DNA from: Cetobacterium sp. UBA6069
Lineage (GTDB): Bacteria > Fusobacteriota > Fusobacteriia > Fusobacteriales > Fusobacteriaceae
Reading direction: 5' to 3'
NCBI GenBank assembly: GCA_002428805.1
Contig: DIXX01000047.1
Span: 1 to 8,345, forward strand
Length of the DNA stretch: 8,345 nt
Below are positions 1 through 6,027 of this stretch, one piece after another; the stretch's first letter is position 1, and each line of letters opens with the position of its first letter. A model generated the notes under the pieces. That model saw only the letters and a list, made by a program, of their open reading frames with translations, ran no database searches and was not told the DNA's origin. The position numbers and the translations under genes were made by a program.

Positions 1-76
1 AACTTCTGACTATTTTCTCTATTCGGTTGTTAATGTCCTTTTCATTCATTTGTCGTCTGCGGCATTTCCCGCTAAC
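1..76 (-). other. Transcribed leader or gene start running off the left edge
   Basis: This stretch lies directly downstream of a near-consensus promoter, read leftwards, and is visibly richer in G+C than the rest of the window. Near the expected start of transcription is a small GC hairpin (arms 69-72 and 59-62, six-base loop). An ATG at 49 opens a frame of 16 codons (MNEKDINNRIEKIVRS) to the window end, but no Shine-Dalgarno sequence precedes it. A second ATG at 45 gives only eight codons before a TAG at 19-21. The absence of a ribosome site leaves an untranslated leader of a stable-RNA operon or a regulatory RNA as real options. The identity cannot be settled from 76 bases. Confidence 0.35.
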
Positions 77-82
77 AAAATT

Positions 83-111
83 ATTATGCCACAATAAACA
101 AATTTTGTCAA
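83..111 (-). promoter_or_regulatory. Strong sigma-70 type promoter facing the left edge
   Basis: Read on the minus strand, the -35 box is a perfect TTGACA (106-111) and the -10 box is CATAAT (83-88), separated by exactly 17 bases. Transcription would start near 76 and run off the window. It lies downstream of the operon terminator at 142-192, so it begins a separate unit in the same direction. This is the closest match to consensus among the promoters I found here. Confidence 0.75.
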
Positions 112-141
112 CAAAGTTTTTTATTTTTTTATTTTTTCACT

Positions 142-192
142 AAAAAAACCTCCAAGCTAGATAATTTAAAGCTATCCAAAACTTGAAGGTTT
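142..192 (-). terminator. Rho-independent terminator of the ABC-transporter operon
   Basis: On the minus strand, AAACCTTCAAG (192-182) pairs with CTTGGAGGTTT (156-146). This gives 11 pairs, one of them a U-G wobble that forms only in the minus-strand transcript. A run of seven T follows the stem. A smaller inner stem (GGATA with TATCT) can extend the hairpin within the long loop. It lies 35 bases past the stop codon of the HAD phosphatase gene. No T-run follows the stem in the plus direction, so it is directional. Confidence 0.85.
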
Positions 193-227
193 ACACAAAT
201 ACCTAATTAGATCCACGCCATTTTAAC

Positions 228-1004
228 TTATATATCTTTTATGCTATTTAGTATATATGTTGGTACAAAATCTGTTTCTTCATTTCCGCTTGCTTCTCCT
301 GTTAAAACAAGAATCGTATCACAACCATTTAACTTTCCACACGCTATATCTGTATAAAGTCTATCTCCTACTATTACAATCTCTTCCTTATCTAGGTCTA
401 CTCTTTCAAGAGCGTAGCTTAGCATGATTGAATTTGGTTTTCCAAAATATATTGGAGTTTTATCTGTACAAAGCTCTAACATATTGCAAATAGCTTTACA
501 ATCTGGAAGATACACCTTATCCTCTACTGGATATACTAGATCCTCATTTGCAGCAAAATATTTTACATCATTTTTTAATAATCTGCACGCCATTTCTAAT
601 TTTTGAAAATTTAGCTCTGGATCCAAAGCAACTATTACTATATCTACATTCGGATTTTTAAAATCGGTAATATTTTCTACAACCTCAACTCCAATTTCAC
701 GGTATAGATTTTTATACTCCTCAGTTCCTATTATAAAAACCTTTTTATCCTTATAATTTTTTTTAATATGATTCAGAAGAACTATTCCAGCAGTAATAAT
801 ATCTTCTACAACAACATCCATCCCCACAGATCTAAATTTTTCAACATATCTCTGTGGATTTTTAGAAGAATTATTTGTAAAAAACGCTACTTTTTTTCCA
901 GATTTTTTTAACTCATCTATTTTCTCTTTTGCTCCTGGAATTAATGTATCTCCAAGTAAAATTGTTCCATCGATATCAAAAAGATATCCTTTATATTGTT
1001 TCAT
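228..1004 (-). CDS. HAD-superfamily phosphatase, subfamily IIA (NagD/AraL type)
   Basis: A cytoplasmic phosphatase of 258 residues, typical length for the family. All four HAD motifs are visible. Motif I is FDIDGT, with nucleophile Asp10 and acid/base Asp12. Motif II is FFTNNSS (Thr43). The motif III lysine is Lys189 in FGKPN. Motif IV is VGDRLYTDI (Asp214 and Asp219, magnesium). The region at about 75-185 between motifs II and III is the C2-type cap that sets substrate choice. The cap segment AANEDLVYP (151-159) resembles the ATNPD block of NagD proteins. Known family members remove phosphate from sugar phosphates, glycerol phosphate, nucleotides or phosphoglycolate, so the substrate is not fixed by sequence. 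The ATG at 1004 overlaps the TAA of the preceding gene by one base (TAATG), and an AAAGGAG lies inside that gene's end, indicating coupled translation. It is the last gene of the transporter operon and probably dephosphorylates the imported compound or a derivative. Confidence 0.88.
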   Translation of the reverse strand: MKQYKGYLFDIDGTILLGDTLIPGAKEKIDELKKSGKKVAFFTNNSSKNPQRYVEKFRSVGMDVVVEDIITAGIVLLNHIKKNYKDKKVFIIGTEEYKNLYREIGVEVVENITDFKNPNVDIVIVALDPELNFQKLEMACRLLKNDVKYFAANEDLVYPVEDKVYLPDCKAICNMLELCTDKTPIYFGKPNSIMLSYALERVDLDKEEIVIVGDRLYTDIACGKLNGCDTILVLTGEASGNEETDFVPTYILNSIKDI

Positions 1005-1768
1005 TAAGCTATAATCTCCTTTATTCTCTTTAAATCTTTTAACAGTATATTTTTATCTGTAATTGGTGAATATTCTAAAACTAATTTTGCATCTGGTGTT
1101 TCAGATTTAATAATCTTTAAAATTTCTTCTCCATCAAATGTTGAGTTAAATATTGATTCATGTAAATCTTTTTCTCCATCATTACTATGGATGTGATATG
1201 CAATTACATCCTCTTTTATTTCTTTCAATAGGTCTTCTAAACTCCATTTATTTGCTAATAGATGTCCGATATCTATTAAAACTTTCAGCTGTTTTTCTTT
1301 AACTAACTTTTCAAAATCTTTTTGTGAATAAATCATATTCTTTCCTACTCCAACATTTTCAACTAAAATTTGTACTCCAATCTCATTTGAAAGTAGTAGT
1401 AATTCATCAAGTTTTTTCTCAATCTCTTTTTTAGAAGTATCTTTTCTTTTTGCCTCGTTTGTATGAAGAACAATAAATTCACCTTTATTTTTTTTACAAC
1501 AAATTAAAGCTTCTACGAATTTAAGTTTTAACTCCTCCCATAAAATATTACTGCAATCTATATTAAAATATCTATATGGTCCATGAAAAGATAAAGCTTT
1601 AAATTTAGCATTTTTTAAAATAAATTTAAGCTTTTCCGTGTGGTTAAAATCTCCCGGCTCTAAGAAAAACTCCATATTTTCTAATCTATTTGTTTCTATA
1701 AAATCTAGTGTCTCCTCTTTTGTATCATTGTAAAATATAAGATCACTTACAAATATATTTTCTTTCAT
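1004..1768 (-). CDS. Sugar phosphate isomerase/epimerase family protein (xylose isomerase-like TIM barrel)
   Basis: A protein of 254 residues with no signal peptide, predicted to be a cytoplasmic TIM barrel of the AP-endonuclease-2/xylose-isomerase-like superfamily. Expected metal and substrate residues appear in order at the strand ends: His62 (FHGPY), His102 (LHTNE), Glu137 (LVENVG), Asp166 and His169 (IDIGHL), His192/His194 with Asp197 (HIHSND), Asp201 and His203 (KDLH), and Glu232 (LEYSP). This is the usual divalent-metal layout of isomerases, epimerases and dehydratases acting on sugars, inositols or hydroxy acids. Superfamily membership is clear, but the reaction is not. Despite the Ugp-like neighbours it is not a UgpQ-type glycerophosphodiesterase by these motifs. 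AGGAG lies seven bases before the ATG. The gene begins nine bases after the binding-protein stop and overlaps the HAD gene by one base, so it is almost certainly co-translated with both. Confidence 0.8.
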   Translation of the reverse strand: MKENIFVSDLIFYNDTKEETLDFIETNRLENMEFFLEPGDFNHTEKLKFILKNAKFKALSFHGPYRYFNIDCSNILWEELKLKFVEALICCKKNKGEFIVLHTNEAKRKDTSKKEIEKKLDELLLLSNEIGVQILVENVGVGKNMIYSQKDFEKLVKEKQLKVLIDIGHLLANKWSLEDLLKEIKEDVIAYHIHSNDGEKDLHESIFNSTFDGEEILKIIKSETPDAKLVLEYSPITDKNILLKDLKRIKEIIA

Positions 1769-1777
1769 TCTTTACTC

Positions 1778-3064
1778 CTATTTTACTAAATTCATTATTT
1801 TATCTTCGGTTTCTTTTAAAGCTTCCTCAGCTTTTTTCTGTCCACTTAAGATTACATCTCTTACATCTATTAAAAGTTGTTCAGCTTGAAGAGCGTTTGA
1901 TCCAGAGAAACTTGCCCATTTACCCATATCTTTTAATTGCTCACTTGCAACTTTCATAAGTTGATTTTCATTTAAAAATTTTGCAATTCCACTATTTTCA
2001 TCTTGAATTGCAGATGGTAAATATCCAGTTCCTTTAGTCCATTTCTCTGAAGCCTCTTCACTTAATAGATACTTCATAAATTTCCAAGATGCTTTTTGCT
2101 CATCTGAGTTTTCAGTCATTATCATTAACATATTTCCACCAGCTGGTAATTTTCTAGCTTTCCCTTCAAATAACGGGAACTTTTCTCCAACTATTTTAAA
2201 GTTTGCACTCGATTCAAAATTATCTCTTTTTCCGATTGTTGTAATAACCATTCCTAGCTTTCCATTTAAAAATGTTTGGAACCCTTCATCATTACTTGCA
2301 TGTAAAGCTATATCATCTTTTACCATATCTGCTAAGTATTGATATGCTGCTGCCGATTCTTTTGAAGCAAATGTTGGAATTGTTTTTCCATCTCTCTCCT
2401 CTAAAATCTGCCCTCCATTTCCTTCCATTAAAGCCTGCTGTGCCCAGTTATCTGCAAACTCTTGAACGAATAATCCCATATTTCCAGTTCTTTCTTTTAT
2501 TGTCTCTGAATATTTTCTAACTGTTTCCCAATCTTTTGGAGTATTGTTCATATCAATTCCTGCAGCTGTCATTAAATCAGAGTTAATATACATAATAGGA
2601 TTACTTATTGAGTAAGGAATCCCTACTTGTTTTCCCTTAACTTGACCTAGCTCTAATATATTTGGTAAAAATTCTGTATTAAAATAATTTTTATCCTCTG
2701 GGAAATATTTATCTACAACCTCTTGAGCTGTTACAAATTCAAAGTTATCATGTGCATAGTTTAAATATGAATATCCCATTTGAACAATAGCAGGTTTTTT
2801 TCTAGCCGCTACTGCAATTTGTAAATTTTGTGTTAATCCTTTGTACATATCCGGATTAAATTTTTCAATAACTTTTATATCTGGATTTTGTTCATTGAAG
2901 TTTTTTACTAACTCTTTTATTGTTCCACCACCAAAACTTTCTGAAGCCACATGCCAATACTCTATCTCGATTGGCTTATTTTCTATTGCTACTTTCTCCT
3001 CTTTTCCACATCCTACTAAAAGTAAACTTCCCAATATAGCACCTTTTAAAATATTTTTTTTCAT
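1778..3064 (-). CDS. Extracellular solute-binding lipoprotein of a carbohydrate ABC transporter (UgpB-like, family 1)
   Basis: A protein of 428 residues from the ATG at 3064. The N-terminus MKKNILKG, a hydrophobic stretch and the lipobox LVGC (Cys19) mark a lipoprotein anchored outside the cytoplasmic membrane. The body matches the family 1 solute-binding fold of CUT1 importers: EYWHV (35-39), an AxKPAIVQM block (88-96), YSISNPIMYINSDLM (151-165), NGKLGM (267-272), AGGNMLMIM (308-316) and TGYLP (346-350). The WH, PAI-Q and GYLP landmarks are shared with UgpB, the glycerol-3-phosphate/glycerophosphodiester receptor. From memory, the Glu soon after PAI-Q in E. coli UgpB, thought to contact ligand, aligns with a Tyr here, so the ligand may differ. 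A TTG 15 bases further upstream is in frame but lies just ahead of the Shine-Dalgarno, which the longer frame would translate. The ATG overlaps the ATPase stop (TAATG). Confidence 0.88.
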   Translation of the reverse strand: MKKNILKGAILGSLLLVGCGKEEKVAIENKPIEIEYWHVASESFGGGTIKELVKNFNEQNPDIKVIEKFNPDMYKGLTQNLQIAVAARKKPAIVQMGYSYLNYAHDNFEFVTAQEVVDKYFPEDKNYFNTEFLPNILELGQVKGKQVGIPYSISNPIMYINSDLMTAAGIDMNNTPKDWETVRKYSETIKERTGNMGLFVQEFADNWAQQALMEGNGGQILEERDGKTIPTFASKESAAAYQYLADMVKDDIALHASNDEGFQTFLNGKLGMVITTIGKRDNFESSANFKIVGEKFPLFEGKARKLPAGGNMLMIMTENSDEQKASWKFMKYLLSEEASEKWTKGTGYLPSAIQDENSGIAKFLNENQLMKVASEQLKDMGKWASFSGSNALQAEQLLIDVRDVILSGQKKAEEALKETEDKIMNLVK

Positions 3065-4146
3065 TATTTCTCCTCCCAAATCAAATTTTTCTCTGTTTTT
3101 ATATCAAAATAACTACATTTTTTAGCATCTATTTCTAAATAAACTTTCTCATATTTTTTTATATCCTGCTCATTTTTTATAGACGCTTTTACATTTTCAT
3201 TTCCTACTTTTACTGAAACACACTTTTGATTTCCATAGTTTTCTACTCTAATGACTTCTCCTTCAACTCTACCTATCCCATCCTCTTTATAAACAACCAT
3301 ATGTTCTGGTCTTACTCCTAGATAAATCAGATTTCTACCATTTAAATTTGGAATATTTTCTATATTTGTACTTACAAAACTCTCTTCAATATAGATTTTT
3401 CCATCTGCAATTTTACTTGTCAGTATATTCATCGGAGGTGTTCCTATAAATTTAGCTACAAATATGTTTGCAGGGTTTTTATAGACCTCTTCTGGAGTAT
3501 CAATTTGTTGTAAATCGCCCTTATTTAATATCGCTATTCTATGTCCTATTGTCATAGCTTCAATCTGATCATGTGTTACATAAATAAATGTTGGTCTATT
3601 TATCTCGTGTAACTTTACTAACTCCTCTCTTGAAGTATTTCTCAGTTGGACATCTAAATTTGATAGAGGTTCATCAAGTAAAAAGAAATCTGAATTTTTT
3701 ACTGCTGCTCTTCCTAATGCTACCCTTTGTCTTTGTCCTCCTGACAACTCTTTTGGATATCTTTTTTCCAACCCTTGAAGATTTAATATTTTTACAACTT
3801 CTGTGGTTCTTTTCTCTATCTCTTTTTTATCAACACCATTCATTCTTAATCCAAATGTTATATTGTCCCAAACTGTTAAATGAGGATATAGGGCATAGTT
3901 TTGGAAAACCATAGCAATTCCCCTATCTCCAGCTTCAACATCATTTATTCTTTCATCACCAAAATACATATCTCCAGATGTTATCTCTTCTAATCCTGCT
4001 ATCATTCTTAATGTTGTACTTTTTCCACATCCTGATGGACCTAATAACACTAATCTTTCACCTGCATTTATTGTTAAATCTAAACTATTTACAATCTTTG
4101 TATCTCCATAACTCTTCGATATATTTTTAAATCTTATCTCTTTCAT
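3064..4146 (-). CDS. ABC transporter ATP-binding protein (UgpC/MalK family)
   Basis: A cytoplasmic ATPase of 360 residues that powers the importer, the usual MalK/UgpC length. Visible motifs are Walker A GPSGCGKST (36-44), Q-loop FQNYALYPH (Gln82), signature LSGGQ (134-138), Walker B FFLLDEP with catalytic Glu159, D-loop SNLD (162-165) and the H-loop His192 in THDQ. From about residue 235 (GTPPMN, characteristic of the UgpC/MalK group) the protein continues into a C-terminal TOBE/OB-type domain of about 120 residues, which in this family takes part in regulation or substrate discrimination. No key residue is missing. The ATG at 4146 follows AAGGATAGG within reach and lies six bases after the permease stop. 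It follows both permeases and precedes the binding protein, so all four transporter parts are present. Confidence 0.93.
   Translation of the reverse strand: MKEIRFKNISKSYGDTKIVNSLDLTINAGERLVLLGPSGCGKSTTLRMIAGLEEITSGDMYFGDERINDVEAGDRGIAMVFQNYALYPHLTVWDNITFGLRMNGVDKKEIEKRTTEVVKILNLQGLEKRYPKELSGGQRQRVALGRAAVKNSDFFLLDEPLSNLDVQLRNTSREELVKLHEINRPTFIYVTHDQIEAMTIGHRIAILNKGDLQQIDTPEEVYKNPANIFVAKFIGTPPMNILTSKIADGKIYIEESFVSTNIENIPNLNGRNLIYLGVRPEHMVVYKEDGIGRVEGEVIRVENYGNQKCVSVKVGNENVKASIKNEQDIKKYEKVYLEIDAKKCSYFDIKTEKNLIWEEK
3070..3077 (-). promoter_or_regulatory. Ribosome binding site that fixes the binding-protein start
   Basis: On the minus strand GGGAGGAG ends five bases before the ATG at 3064. The upstream in-frame TTG at 3079 would place this purine run inside the coding region as Gly-Gly-Glu with no Shine-Dalgarno of its own. 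The ATG, followed by a clean lipoprotein signal, is therefore the supported start. The site lies within the last codons of the ATPase gene. Confidence 0.88.
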
Positions 4147-4152
4147 AATTAC

Positions 4153-4971
4153 CTATCCTTTTACTCCTGATTTTACAAAACTTGTCATTATTTTTTTCTG
4201 GAAAAACGCATACATTATTATCGGGAATATAATAGTTAATCCCGCTATAGCCATTGTAACTCCCCAATCATTTCCACCCTCTGAACTTATAAACATTTGA
4301 AGTGCTAACGAAAGGGTATAATTTTTCTTATCACTCAGTATTAACAGCGGCCAGAAGTACTCATTCCATGAGTTTATAAAAAACAGTATTCCCATAGATA
4401 TTATTGAGTTCTTTATCATTGGTAGTATTATGTAGTATAAAACTTTCGTTTCTTTTATCTTATCTAACTTTGTAACTTCTAAAATCGATTTTGGAATTCC
4501 TTTCATATTTTGAACAATCATAAACACACCCATTCCATCCGCTAGCTGAGGTAAAATAACTCCAAAGCTACTGTTCAAAAGACCTAGCTCTGATATCATT
4601 AAGTAGTTCGGTATCATTGTTACTGTGAAGGGTACGAACAATGTTCCTAGTATTAAAAATATAAGGGCTTTTTTACCTTTGAAATCTTTAAAAGCTAAAA
4701 CATACCCCGCTAAAACACTTGTTACTATTTTTCCTAAAGTTATAATTGAAGATATAAAAAATGTATTCCAAACATATCTAAATATTGTTACATTCTCAAA
4801 AATATATTTATAATTTCTAAGCGTAATAACTTTTGGAATTATACTTAAAGGATCTGAGTATATTTGATCCATACTTTTAAATGATATTGATAACATATAT
4901 ATCAATGGAAAAATTTGTATTCCTATTATTAGTAAAAATAAAATATGCCATTTACTCTCTTTAATTTTCAT
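4153..4971 (-). CDS. ABC transporter permease, UgpE/MalG-like (carbohydrate importer, inner membrane)
   Basis: A protein of 272 residues rich in hydrophobic stretches, about six membrane segments, with the first at about 9-29. It forms one half of the importer channel. The family pattern is clear: SFKSMDQIYSDP (30-41), the LRNYKYIF block (51-58), VPFTVTMIP (113-121), the coupling loop GIPKSILEVTKLDK (158-171) ending in ILP (182-184), SWNEYFWPLL (201-210), and a C-terminal SGVKG like the family's usual end. The coupling (EAA) loop is atypical: EAA is EVT, and the conserved glycine after the Asp is Lys171. AAAAGGAG lies six bases before the ATG at 4971, within the last codons of the upstream permease, which this gene overlaps by 11 bases. 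It pairs with the UgpA-like permease. Confidence 0.9.
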   Translation of the reverse strand: MKIKESKWHILFLLIIGIQIFPLIYMLSISFKSMDQIYSDPLSIIPKVITLRNYKYIFENVTIFRYVWNTFFISSIITLGKIVTSVLAGYVLAFKDFKGKKALIFLILGTLFVPFTVTMIPNYLMISELGLLNSSFGVILPQLADGMGVFMIVQNMKGIPKSILEVTKLDKIKETKVLYYIILPMIKNSIISMGILFFINSWNEYFWPLLILSDKKNYTLSLALQMFISSEGGNDWGVTMAIAGLTIIFPIIMYAFFQKKIMTSFVKSGVKG

Positions 4972-5842
4972 AATAAACTCCTTTTTCTAAAACTTTGATC
5001 TTTATAGAAATCAATATAAAGAAACAAAGCATTGTAATTATCGATAAAGCTGAAGCTCTTCCTGTTTGGAAGAATGTAAATGCATATTGATAAATACTAT
5101 ACACTAAATTTGTACTTCCGTTATTCGGTCCACCTTGAGTTAAAACATTTATAGGGACAAATACCTGCTGAAGGCCATATACTATTGTCATAACCATTAC
5201 ATATAGTGCTGTTGATGATGTCATTGGAATAACTATATATAAGAAAATTTTCCAATTTGACACTTTATCTAACTTTGCACTCTCTATCAACTCTGTTGGA
5301 ACCTCTAAAATTCCAGCTAAAAGAAGAATTAGATTATATCCAAAAATTTTCCAAGCTGTTATTAGTGTTATTAACACCATAACCAACCCATTTGTTTTTA
5401 ACCAAAATTGAGCTTTTAATCCAAATAATTGATATATTTTAGATATAGGTCCAATCATAGGATTAAACACCCATACAAAAACTAGTGAAGCTACAACTAG
5501 CGAAATTATACTCGGAAAAAACAACATTGTTCTGTAGAAGCTTTTCATTCTATTTACTAAAAATGCTAATACATATGCTATAACATACGGTAGTATAAAA
5601 TTAAAAACTATCAATAACCCTATGTAAATAAATGTATTTATCAAAGATTTATGGACGCTCTCCTCTTTTAAAATATCAAGATAATTAGCTATTCCTATGA
5701 ATTTTTTATTTTTGCTTATCATATTCCACTGGAAAAAACTTAAATAGAAAGTTTTACAGATAGGATAAAATATAAAAATTGTAAAAATTGTTAACGCTGG
5801 CATTAAAAATAGCGTTGCTAAGAGTGTTTCCTTTTTTTTCAT
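4961..5842 (-). CDS. ABC transporter permease, UgpA/MalF-like (carbohydrate importer, inner membrane)
   Basis: A protein of 293 residues from the ATG at 5842, first gene of the operon. About six membrane segments are visible, starting with the hydrophobic run at about 7-28. Family landmarks are FYPICKTFYLSFFQW (25-39), FIGIANYLDIL (48-58), the coupling loop ELIESAKLDKVSNWKIF (184-200) followed by IP (205-206), and LTQGGPNNGST (234-244) followed by the IYQYAF segment (250-255). Together these are typical of UgpA-type permeases. The conserved glycine of the EAA loop is replaced by lysine (Lys193), as in the partner permease. A GTG three bases upstream (5845) is only two bases from AAGGAG, whereas the ATG is five bases away and is preferred. 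It contacts the UgpC-like ATPase and forms the channel with the UgpE-like protein. Confidence 0.9.
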   Translation of the reverse strand: MKKKETLLATLFLMPALTIFTIFIFYPICKTFYLSFFQWNMISKNKKFIGIANYLDILKEESVHKSLINTFIYIGLLIVFNFILPYVIAYVLAFLVNRMKSFYRTMLFFPSIISLVVASLVFVWVFNPMIGPISKIYQLFGLKAQFWLKTNGLVMVLITLITAWKIFGYNLILLLAGILEVPTELIESAKLDKVSNWKIFLYIVIPMTSSTALYVMVMTIVYGLQQVFVPINVLTQGGPNNGSTNLVYSIYQYAFTFFQTGRASALSIITMLCFFILISIKIKVLEKGVYYEN

Positions 5843-5847
5843 CACTT

Positions 5848-5853
5848 CTCCTT
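5848..5853 (-). promoter_or_regulatory. Ribosome binding site of the first permease
   Basis: AAGGAG on the minus strand lies five bases from the ATG at 5842 but only two from the alternative GTG at 5845. The spacing favours the ATG. Confidence 0.75.
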
Positions 5854-5878
5854 AAATTATTTTTTTCTCAAACTCAAG

Positions 5879-5907
5879 AGTATAATACCAGACTAATGTT
5901 AATACAA
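5879..5907 (-). promoter_or_regulatory. Probable promoter of the six-gene transporter operon
   Basis: On the minus strand TTGTAT (5902-5907) and TATACT (5879-5884) are separated by 17 bases. The predicted start of transcription is near 5872, leaving a leader of about 30 bases before the permease start. The match is fair (four of six at -35, five of six at -10) and it is the best I found in the 134 bases between the permease start and the terminator at 5977. No clear operator of good length is visible, and no regulator gene lies next to the operon in this window. Confidence 0.55.
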
Positions 5908-5976
5908 AATCAATTTAAAGTTAAAAAATGTTTGAATTTGTAAAAGATTAGTAAATTTCTATTTTTATTTAGAATC

Positions 5977-6017
5977 AAAAAAAAAAGCCCACAAGATTTT
6001 TTTAATCCTGTGAACTT
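5977..6017 (-). terminator. Rho-independent terminator of the fumarate reductase gene
   Basis: In the minus-strand transcript AAGTTCACAGGAT (6017-6005) pairs with ATCTTGTGGGCTT (5997-5985). This gives 13 pairs, three of them G-U wobbles that work only in this direction, with a seven-base loop and a T-run of about ten bases (5977-5986). It begins 11 bases after the stop codon at 6028-6030. It separates the reductase from the transporter operon transcribed in the same direction. Confidence 0.9.
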
Positions 6018-6027
6018 TTCTATCAAT

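Noticed and set aside
19..45. Eight-codon open frame that might be an attenuator leader peptide
   Set aside because: It has no Shine-Dalgarno and no run of one amino acid's codons, and no terminator/antiterminator pair is visible before the window ends.
1004..1768. The TIM-barrel gene considered as a UgpQ-type glycerophosphodiester phosphodiesterase because of its Ugp-like neighbours
   Set aside because: The metal-ligand layout (Glu137, Asp166/His169, HIHSND, Glu232) is that of the xylose-isomerase-like superfamily. The HRG...EN motifs of phosphodiesterases are missing.
2272..2520. Plus-strand open frame of 82 codons inside the binding-protein gene
   Set aside because: It lies opposite a gene with strong family motifs, has no ribosome site I could see, and encodes a leucine-rich low-complexity product typical of an antisense shadow.
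3588..3914. Plus-strand open frame of 108 codons opposite the ATPase gene
   Set aside because: The opposite strand encodes an intact ABC ATPase with all motifs. The plus-strand product has no recognisable domain.
5872..5881. Small dyad ACTC-AA-GAGT at the start of the transporter operon transcript, considered as an operator
   Set aside because: The arms are only four bases and do not extend. In this composition such a dyad is expected by chance.
5977..6017. Hairpin considered as a bidirectional terminator
   Set aside because: Only the minus-strand transcript forms the G-U pairs and has a following T-run, and no plus-strand gene ends here.
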